DNA of 64,000 nucleotides, taken from Molanna angustata. Lineage: Eukaryota; Arthropoda; Insecta; Trichoptera; Molannidae. The DNA lies in the NCBI GenBank assembly GCA_963576475.1, contig OY754972.1, positions 8,881,562 through 8,945,561 on the forward strand, in the 5' to 3' direction. Made by a program: the position numbers and the translations under genes. Under the pieces are notes generated by a model that saw only the letters and a list, made by a program, of their open reading frames with translations, was not told where the DNA came from and did no database searches. Shown here in pieces: positions 56,427 through 64,000 of the stretch (position 1 is its first letter; every line of letters starts with the position of its first letter).

Positions 56427-56859
56427 TCTTATTCTTCTTCCGATGGCTATACAGCCCATATCGTGCCTTGGCCTCCATCAATCCTCGCTTCCAACTCCTC
56501 TTGTCTCCTGCTGCTGTCCTCCAGTCTGTTACTTGCAGTAATTGTTCTGCATCCTTTTTCACCTCATCCTCCCATCGCAGCCTGGGTCTGCCGACATTCC
56601 TTCTTCCACCCGGATGTCCTAAATTATCCTCTTGGGTGCCCGTAATGACGGCATTCTCCGTACATGCCCAGCCCATCTCAGCCTGCTCAGTCTAGCATGT
56701 ACAGAGAGCCTAGGAGTCTTATAGATGCTGTATATTTCATCATTATACCTTATTCTCCAAGCTTCTCCATCATTCACAGGTCCCAGTATTTTCAGTAGAA
56801 CTCTCCTCTTAAATGTATCCAGCATCTCTGCGGATCTTGCTGTCATCGTCCACATCGTC
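56427..56859 (-). pseudogene. 5'-truncated RTE-like fragment with 12-base target duplications
   Basis: AAGGTATTTAAT at 56415-56426 and 56860-56871 bounds it. Minus strand: MWTMTARSAEMLDTFKRRVL, LKILGPVNDGEAWRIRYNDE, LSRLRWAGHVRRMPSLRAPK, a frame change near 56630, then GHPGGRRNVGRPRLRWEDEV and SWKRGLMEAKARYGLYSHR. This follows the C-terminal order of the intact protein at 11344. The tail is GAA-rich on that strand. About the last 145 codons remain. Confidence 0.92.
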
Positions 56860-57059
56860 AAGGTATTTAATATAAAAATTAATTCATCCTTTAAAAACAA
56901 AAACGGTGAACCTGCGCTCATGAATAATAACAACAAAGTGACATTCGACAGTTCTCGAATATTTACGAAGATTCATGAACTCTGTTTGTCGCCGTTCCGG
57001 CAAAACAGTTAATTACTTACATTCATTCGTCAGCCGTCTAACTTAATACAGTGTCGCGT

Positions 57060-57545
57060 TTATAAATAAATAAATAAACATTTATTGAGACGAAAAGAAG
57101 TTTACATATATACAAATACATAGACATATATATATATATATATCAACAAGTGAAAAGAAAAACAATCTTTCTGACTCAAAAGGACCATGCTCAGCTATGT
57201 TGCAGGAAGACAAGCCCCCAGCAGCTGATTTTCAGCATGATCCTATTGCTTATGTATTATAATATAAATATAAATACAAAAAATGCTCCAAAACATACAC
57301 ATATATAAATAAATATACACACATACATAAGTTTACATACACACATCCACACACATAAATACACAAATTCTTCCATACTTCACACTATGATTCCGAGGCC
57401 AGAAGCATCGCTCGACAATTTTCCTTAAAAATATGGATTTTTTCTACAGCTTTTAGCGGTGGAGGCAAGTCATTCCAGCATTTTATTGCAGCGTAGGTAT
57501 TTGAAACTACCTTTATCGTAGTTTAATTTGTTCCGATCCTTAGCA
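57060..57545 (-). pseudogene. CR1/jockey-like LINE 3' end with (TTTA)n tail
   Basis: Minus strand KVVSNTYAAIKCWNDLPPPL, KAVEKIHIFKENCRAMLLAS and a stop is the typical AIKLWN.LP....... FK extreme C-terminus. It is followed by about 320 bases of 3' UTR and a TTTATTTATTTATTTA tail near 57063-57080. The UTR part at 57180-57250 is shared with 45390-45480. Confidence 0.75.
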
Positions 57546-57589
57546 TCACGAACAGCTGAATTATAAGTCTAATTATCTTAATGTTCATA

Positions 57590-57790
57590 ATAATATTGAT
57601 CATGTACGTAATCATTTATGTGAAACCTTTCACCATTTTATATTGTATATCTAATTTTGAAATGACTGACATTTGCAATATCATATTTGTAGTTAGATGT
57701 TTAAATAATAATAAATCTTTTGAACACGCGCATGTAATCTTATTCTTCTGATAAATAACCAATAAACACATACCCTCAAAACGGTTATTT
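57590..57790 (+). repeat. Possible LTR relic, partner of 4861-5040
   Basis: TTAGATGTTTAAATAATAAT, AAATCTTTTGAACACGCGCA and ACCAATAAACACATACC parallel 4930-5005. No primer-binding site remains here. Confidence 0.35.
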
Positions 57791-58042
57791 AAAAAAAAAC
57801 AAAACCAACAAAACAAAAATTGTAGCATTAAAGTAATGTCTGTTGGTCGATGTATCAAAATTTTTAACGTAATCACGTTTTACTACATTTTGGTATTCCG
57901 TACATAATTTGCTACCTGTTTAGTTTAAAGGGGGTTGCGGTGGGGGTTGATAGTGCCACAGACAGACAACAGATCGACAATACACTACTTGACACGTGTA
58001 TAGTTGTGTGTCAATACTTTGGACCCCTTTAAAAGCAAACTG

Positions 58043-58080
58043 CGCGCCAATTTGAAATTTATTAATTTCAAATTGGCGCG
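58043..58080. repeat. 38-base hairpin
   Basis: CGCGCCAATTTGAAATT, a TATT loop and the exact reverse complement: a 17-base perfect stem. Confidence 0.95.
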
Positions 58081-58517
58081 TGGTCACTTGTCTTGATAAT
58101 TCCTGCATTTTATTTATCTAAATAACATTACTTTATGCACAAAAAGATAAAAAGACTGTTAGGGTTTTTGAACACTGAATATTCAACATACATAGAAACT
58201 TACACTGATTAAATAGTTAAAATTAAATTAATGGTTTTTAACCACTATTTTTTTCATTTTCTTCTTCTCTATTGTTGAAGAAACCTTCCCTTTGATCTCC
58301 CATAATCCTATATTCTGAGCACATTGCATTCAATGCTTAGGATGTGCATTAAATGAAATTCGTTAATAATTTCAAAGCATTTTTTTATAATAGATTTTGA
58401 TGTAGATCCAAAACCACGGGTTGCTCGAAAAATTAAACAAAACCATTTAGAACGTATCACTATGTCATGAATCGGTAGGTACCCATTTTGGGCTGTGTAT
58501 AATGTCTCTTTATTTGA

Positions 58518-58558
58518 TGTACACAAGATATGACAGTTTTTGTCATATCTTGTGTACA
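58518..58558. repeat. 41-base hairpin
   Basis: TGTACACAAGATATGAC, the loop AGTTTTT, and the exact reverse complement: a 17-base perfect stem. Confidence 0.95.
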
Positions 58559-58954
58559 TACGAATTTATATCTTTCCATATTTTTACAATTCGTACTTTG
58601 CGGAAACGGGTGCAAGTTTGTGCTCGAGAAAGGGGTGGAAGACACGGGCACGGTTAAGGGGATATCGGAACTTTGGAAGGGGGTGTGGGGGGTGGGGAAC
58701 ACATTCTCCAGTTTAATATGTACACTCCGTCCAGTCTCTGGAGATTGGTCCAGGACTATGTAATGTATGTACATACATAGGTAAGTATGTATGTATGCAA
58801 AAGATTCGTGAGCTTCGAGCATGGTTATATTTTATCCTCCCTACCTATCTTACAAACTTTAAGCTTCCTCTATCCTATTTCAGATAAAGTATTATAAACG
58901 TGATATTTGAATGTGACAGATTTGTTAGACATATTATGTATCCTAATACATTCA

Positions 58955-59240
58955 TCATCATCATCGTAAGCTAACCAGCCTTGGGTGGGCCTTCGTTAAA
59001 TCCAACAGTCTCTTCCATTCTTGCCTTTCTGAAGCCTTGGTTTCTGATTTTCCAAAATTGATACATCAGTGCAGTTTGAGTCTTCCGGTTCTTCTTCGAC
59101 CTTGCGGTGTGGAGAATGTAAGGCTTTCACCCCTGATTTCTTCTCTTATGTCATTGTCACTTGTGGCTGTAAAGCCAAGGTACAAAAGTGAAATCTTTGA
59201 ACGCCTCAAAATTGTGATTCATAACCACATATCTTAGATG
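58955..59240 (-). pseudogene. RTE-like LINE 3' fragment with (GAT)n tail
   Basis: CATCATCATCATCGTAAGCT and CCTTGGGTGGGCCTTCGTTA parallel 33020-33070 in order. On the minus strand traces of the RTE C-terminus (NGRD..ERL.. and RRRTGRLKL-like) occur with stops and frameshifts. Strongly decayed. Confidence 0.65.
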
Positions 59241-59707
59241 TAATCATCACTTAATAATGAGCCCCATTATCATTGCCTGGCGGCCGCTCTATCAAATCCA
59301 TTATTACATTATATGGGTATGTATAACGTTAACTCTGGTTTTGAATCCCGTATATGCAGATTGAATTTGATCGGAACCTAATTTGTTACATTTTTTTGGA
59401 CATACAATACAAATTCACTAAATAATACATTTGCGAAATTAATAAGAAAGAGGAGAGGTTAGCGCTGAAGAGTGTCGCTTACGCGTTCTGTTAGATATCC
59501 CCTTAGCGCCAAATTCCATAAAGATCGATGCTCGCTGATTGGACGCTAGGAGGACTAAGCATTCATTTTGCAGGGCGGCCGCTAGGCGCTGTGCCGCCAC
59601 ACAATGCATGCTTAACGGGTAGTTTCGAATGCTTAACGGGTAGATCAATATCAACTGCATAGGCGACCAGTTGAACTGACATGAAGAAGGTGTTGCCTCT
59701 AGTAGGT
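59241..59707. other. No gene recognised
   Basis: Locally GC-richer near 59490-59650, with GGCGGCCGCTAGGCGCTGTG and a repeated AATGCTTAACGGGTAG. Function and family unknown. Confidence 0.35.
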
Positions 59708-59717
59708 ATTTATGTTT

Positions 59718-60154
59718 CATCTTCTTCTTCTTCTTTTCAGCCCCATTCACTCCACTGCTGGATATAGGCCTCTTCCTGTGTATTTCATTTCTTTCTATCC
59801 TGGGCACTCTGCTTCCACTCATATCCCACCAGTTCGACAATATCGTCGGTACATCTCCTCTGTGGTCTCCCTACACTTCTTCTATTATGATAGGGTCTCC
59901 AATTCAGAATTTTGGGGGTCCATTTATTATCTTTCTGTCTTGCCACATGATCTGCCCATTGCCATTTTAACCTTCCCACTCTTTCTGCAATGTCTGTGAC
60001 CTTTGACCGGCGTCTTATTTCCTCGTTTCTTATTCGGTCACTCAAGGATACGCCCAACATTTGTCTTTCCATTGCTCGTTGGGTACATTTAAGTTTATGG
60101 AGACTTCTGGCAGTAAGTGACATGGTTTCAAGACCGTATGTTGTCACTGGTTAC
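59718..60154 (-). pseudogene. 5'-truncated LINE fragment with 10-base target duplications
   Basis: ATTTATGTTT at 59708-59717 and 60155-60164 bounds it. Minus strand: YGLETMSLTARSLHKLKCTQ, RAMERQMLGVSLSDRIRNEE, LKWQWADHVARQKDNKWTPK, ILNWRPYHNRRSVGRPQRRC and ELVGYEWKQSAQDRKK. This is the well-conserved end of an insect LINE protein (KL...QRAMER.MLG.SL.DR.RN..IR..T...D......LKW.WAGH..R). The tail is AAGAAGAAGAAG on that strand. Essentially open for 120 codons. Confidence 0.92.
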
Positions 60155-60164
60155 ATTTATGTTT

Positions 60165-60937
60165 AAGTCCCTGATATCTTTTTTCGAGGCTGCGTAGACC
60201 AGGAGACGTGTCAAAGCATTTGGTAGACCGTTATGGTTTCAAATTAATCGATTGGAGAGATCTCAAAACTCTAAAATTTTGGTAAAGTTGGACTTATCGT
60301 TGATCTTTTAAGTCTTATCAGCTTACTCTGTATTCCTGATTCAGATCCTATACATTATACAAGGTTTTTTTTAGTCTTATTCTTCTTCCTCTTGTGATAG
60401 ATCCAAGATCTGTATTCATCGGCTCACTCATGCCAGAACCGTCTTCACTTTCGGCTCCATTGCATGTTATCCACGTTTATTTATTTATTTAATCAATTAA
60501 TTTACGATCAGTTGCAATGATGGAATCTTTACCATGATGCAATCCCTTTTTACCAAAAAAGGTAATCTGTAGTCTCAAATAAATTGGAACAATATTGTGC
60601 AAAGAAAACAAGGATGAAATCGAAGTACTCAGAATATGCATTGTAATTTGATAGATAATATAGTTTCTATATTTTTTTCTAAGGCTGAGAGTTATGAACA
60701 AAGAGTAAAAGAAGGTATAGTAAAAATAATTTTATTTCGTAAAATTGTGCAATACTTTTAGGTGTTTCGTTAAAATCTAATGCTGTCAAACGACACGATT
60801 TTGTACAATTCTACGAAATCAAAGCATTTTATAACCTTTATGACTATACTTCTATTTAAATCTTTGTTTCGAAAATTCAGCCTTTTAATTATTCTTCATA
60901 TTATGATGTTGCTACTACTTTGTGGCACATTTTAAAA
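60165..60937. other. No gene; trace of LINE 3' end
   Basis: 60380-60475 (TTCTTCTTCCTCTTGTGA, CCAAGATCTGTATTCATCG) weakly resembles the tail region at 39995-40060 (CCAGGACCTGTATTATGC). The rest is unrecognised. Confidence 0.3.
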
Positions 60938-61455
60938 TCTAAAGTAATAAAGCAATCAAAATGTTAGTGTCTGTGTGGTGTGTGTGTGTGTGTGTATGTG
61001 TGTGTGTGTGTTTGTCTCACGCCTTCTGAAAAACCAAGAGCATCTAAAAATCTAATTTATGTGCGAACGTGTACCTGTATACCTGATGCAGTGTCACGCT
61101 AAAAATAATGCGATAAAAATGCTGAATTTTAAAAATATTTCAATAATTATTTTTTTCATACAAAATTTTCCAAGTCGTATCTGTCAAAAAAGTGTACATT
61201 TTGCACGCAAATATCTGTTTGTTTAAAAGTTAGAAGTACGTATTTACACGAAAAAAATTTACTTTCAAGTATAACTTAGCGTTTAAGTGAAAAACATGGT
61301 GAATATTTTGTATAATTATAATGTTTAACTTATTTTTAAAGTAAGCGTTTTGTACATAAATGCCGCCATTTTAGTATCTTTTCATACAATATTTCATTTT
61401 CCTACCGAATGAATATGTTCTTGAAAATAATAAACCTTTGAAATAAATGTAATTA

Positions 61456-62823
61456 TCTGCATATAAATAAAAGAGACCTGGTAAGATTGTCGTTCTGGAT
61501 TTGCACATGTTTGTGCACGGCTAAATTCATGTCAGTCTGTCTGTCTGTCTTTCGTTTGAAACCTTACTATGTCAAAATCGTCAATTTTACAGTAGAGCAA
61601 AAATCTCATAATATTACATTTTTATAATATAACATTTGAAACAGTATAAAAACACAAAGCCTCGCGAGCTAATATGTTTTTTATGTTATTTTCAAAAGAA
61701 AGTATGTTTTAATGTTATATAATAAGACTTATAGAATGCTTTTTTGCATTACTCGCCGAGTCGCCAAAATTGATTTATGAGAATATATCCTTACGGTTAT
61801 TATAATGCACACTGATGCCAACGTAAAATTTTGTTTGTTCCCGTCATAGCCAGAGCTCAAAAGGCACGAAATAATAAAATCCTACACAGGGAGAGGGAAC
61901 AATTTACACGGAACAAGTGTTTCCTTTTGCATTGTGGGTCAGATTTGCTTTACTTGCATTGTTTTACCGATTTAGCTGTCAAAATGGTGATTCTTTACAA
62001 GTGGCCTACAACGCCAATTATATTGATTTTTTGTTTAAAGATAGTCAATATTATACATATTTCGGGAAAAATATTCTTTTTTTGTGGTAACGCCTAATTT
62101 TTTTTTAATAAATACGAAAAAATATACAAAGTGTATAAATGGTTGGTTTTCGACATCTATCGGAAAATTTTCAAACTTATGGAAACACAATATAAAATCA
62201 TTTTTACAAAAAATAACTTTATTTGTACGAAATTTTGTAAAACAGGGATACAGTTTAAAAATATATAAGATTACAAAATATTTAAATACCTTCTACTTTC
62301 GTGCAGGTCTTGAAATTTAATTATTATTCAATTATGGAGTATTATTTGAATGATATCACAAAAGCGCCGCAATGCGTTTAAAAATATAAGTTTTCTTCCG
62401 ATGAGAATAATATCGAAATATTAAAAAGATCATCAAAATGAAATAATATTATTATCAACAACTATTGATTATTGATTACAGTTTAAAAATATATAAAAAT
62501 ACAAAATATTTATGTACCTTCTACTTTCGTGTCAGGTCTTGAAATTTAATTATTATTTAACTATGGAGTATTATTTGAATGACATCACAAAAGCGCCGCA
62601 ATGCGTTAAAAAATATAAGTTTTCTTCCGATGAGAATAATATCGAAATAATAAAAAGGTCATCAAAATGAAATATTATCATCAACAACTATTGATTATTT
62701 ATTATAAAATAATGTATGCTGTGCACGTTACAACTTTAAAAACACATTCGTTCTATATGGGCAACCCAAAATTTGGATTAGTATAACATAAATAAAAAAA
62801 ATACTTATGTATTTAAAAATAAT
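61456..62823. other. Insertion of unknown type inside Helitron-like copy 3
   Basis: Copies 1 and 2 read straight through this point (ATTATGAAATAATAAAATG). The insert starts CTGCATATAAATAAAAGAG and includes GTCTGTCTGTCTGTC, an unrecognised middle and a 228-base tandem duplication near its right end. Neither end shows a clear inverted repeat or CTRR. The frames at 61831-62097 and 62084-62320 show no domain. Confidence 0.7.
62250..62700 (+). repeat. 228-base tandem duplication
   Basis: CAGTTTAAAAATATATAA occurs at 62251 and 62479, followed in both by CTTCTACTTTCGTG, GTCTTGAAATTTAATTATTA, AAGCGCCGCAATGCGTT and TTCTTCCGATGAGAATAATA with few differences. Confidence 0.93.
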
Positions 62824-63670
62824 GAAATAATAAAATGAAACACAAGACATTACAGCGAGTTTTAAGACATATATTGTAAAAATGTGTTTATTATTAGTAA
62901 AGATATAGGCATAATAAAATTGCATAATTTGTATATAATATTTGATTTATCTGACAATTTTCATTTTTATGGCATCGAACAAACCAATGTAGGTACCTAC
63001 ATATTCAAAAAAGTCTCAAACCATTTGATATTTTTAACGTATTGGAATGGTTACTATGGTAACGGAAAGATTCTGATATTCAAATAAAATTAGTTATGAA
63101 TCGAATTTATTTAGAACATTGTTGTAGGTAGGTACCTACCTATTACTATTTACTTACAAATCAACAATATACTGATTTTCTATCGGAAAATTATTTTATT
63201 TGTTTATTTATGCATGTATGCGATGTACTCCTAAACCGTTTGTCCGATTAAAATGAAACTTTGGTGAATTGTCGAGTGTATGCCCGGGATGGTTTCTGGA
63301 TTTAAACTTTTTTCTTATTCTTCTTCTTCTTCGTGTATTTTGTCATTTTACCTATGAAGGGGGAATATCCTGGGAAAAGAAGGTCCGACTGTCCTTCCAT
63401 CTCTTCGCAGATTTCTGGATTTAAACTTTTTTCTTCTTCTTCTTCTTAATCGTGCATTTGGTCATTTTACCTATGAAGGAGGACTATCCTGGGAGAAGAA
63501 GGTCCAATTTTCCTTCCATATCTTCGCAGGTATCTGGATTTAAACTTTTTTCTTCTTCTTCTTCGTGTATTTAGTCATTTTACCTTTGAAGGTGGAGTAT
63601 CCTGGGAAAAGAAGGTCCTTTCATCTCTTCGCGGTTCTTCCAGGATGGTTTCTGGATTTAAACATTTCTT

Positions 63671-63850
63671 AAGCGACTGAAGGGACGGGATGCAATGAAG
63701 GTATGGGATGCACTAAAGGGCCTGAAGGGATGGGAAGTATAAAAGGGCCTGAAGGGACGGGAGGTACTGAAGGGCCTGATTGAAAGGGACGTAATGATGG
63801 ATTGAAGGGACGGGAGGTACTGAAGGGTCTGAAGCGACGGTTCATGGAGT
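63671..63850 (+). repeat. 9-base-periodic minisatellite in copy 3
   Basis: Same word set as 28452-28650, closer to copy 1 than to copy 2 in its opening and closing words (both end GGTTCATGGAGTCTAATTC). Confidence 0.9.
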
Positions 63851-64000
63851 CTAATTCTTTTTCTTCTTAATTTTATGTAGACTTTACAGTTTTTACACAA
63901 ACTATTTCCTTTAGTCTTTTTCTTCGTTTTCTTTGTTGAATTTTATACAAAACTATTTCCTATAGATTAATCTTCTTTTTTTTATGAAGACCTTTTAGTC

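Larger units (their letters stand above)
57800..58954. other. Gene-free stretch with two small palindromes
   Basis: Palindromes at 58043-58080 and 58518-58558 are listed separately. A G-rich run (GAAGGGGGTGTGGGGGGTGG, near 58675) could form a quadruplex. Short open frames here show no domain. Confidence 0.4.
60938..64000 (+). mobile_element. Helitron-like element G, copy 3 (runs off the window)
   Basis: Starts TCTAAAGTAATAAAGC after an A, like copies 1 and 2, and is co-linear with them (GT tract, GAAAAACCAAGAGCATCTAA, TTCTTC block, minisatellite), but is interrupted by 1.37 kb of foreign sequence at 61456-62823. Its 3' CTAG end would lie beyond 64000. No replication-protein frame. Confidence 0.65.

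Noticed and set aside
58600..58765. G-rich frame MTVFVISC.. as a gene
   Set aside because: Overlaps a hairpin and a G run, with no domain or splice context.
61831..62097. 88-codon frame starting MFVPVIARAQKARN
   Set aside because: No motif, A+T-driven composition, and inside an insertion of unknown type; insufficient support for a gene.

Overview
This window looks like gene-poor, repeat-dense nuclear DNA of an insect, most likely a moth or butterfly. It is A+T-rich by eye. It carries many copies of the short motif GTAGGTACCTAC, several tRNA-headed SINE families, and a mixture of non-LTR retrotransposon remnants, Helitron-like elements and short inverted-repeat transposons typical of Lepidoptera. 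The taxon is inferred from this style, not shown by a marker gene. I found no convincing host protein-coding gene, rRNA gene, functional tRNA gene or CRISPR array.

The only long intact reading frame (11344-13680, + strand) is the reverse transcriptase of a 5'-truncated RTE-like retrotransposon. Its 14-base target duplications place the insertion exactly at 11469-13691. About 18 other reverse-transcriptase fragments are scattered through the window, nearly all C-terminal and broken. Five of them (614-1319, 39555-39951, 39995-40509, 56427-56859, 59718-60154) also have recognisable 9-13 base target duplications. Many end in (GAA)n or (GAT)n tails.

Layout. 1-9.8 kb: jockey-like and RTE-like fragments, a possible LTR relic with a primer-binding site (about 5.02 kb), and a GC-rich 526-base insertion flanked by 14-base repeats (7957-8482). 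11-17 kb: the RTE insertion and SINEs. 17.0-19.0 kb: a 55-base satellite array of about 36 units with an 8-unit higher-order repeat. 19-26 kb: a large hairpin, SINEs and a complete hAT-like MITE (23859-24235). 26.9-32.7 kb: two Helitron-like elements joined exactly head to tail. A third copy starts at 60.9 kb and runs off the window, and a relic lies at 47.1-47.6 kb. 33-37 kb: SINEs and a palindromic MITE inserted in an older repeat. 39.5-42.6 kb: nested retroelement fragments, including a 343-base TA-inserting element whose empty site is visible elsewhere in the window. 43.5-46.2 kb: a 146-base tandem array and a hAT-like element carrying a SINE. 48.4-49.1 kb: a near-perfect inverted repeat with 298-base arms. 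50.9-60.2 kb: further palindromes, a Harbinger-like relic and several RT fragments.

Nothing here forms a metabolic or regulatory gene system. The pieces relate by insertion order, shared families and replication mode. SINEs presumably depended on LINE machinery and non-autonomous MITEs on transposases encoded elsewhere. The Helitron-like dimer is the most unusual structure.
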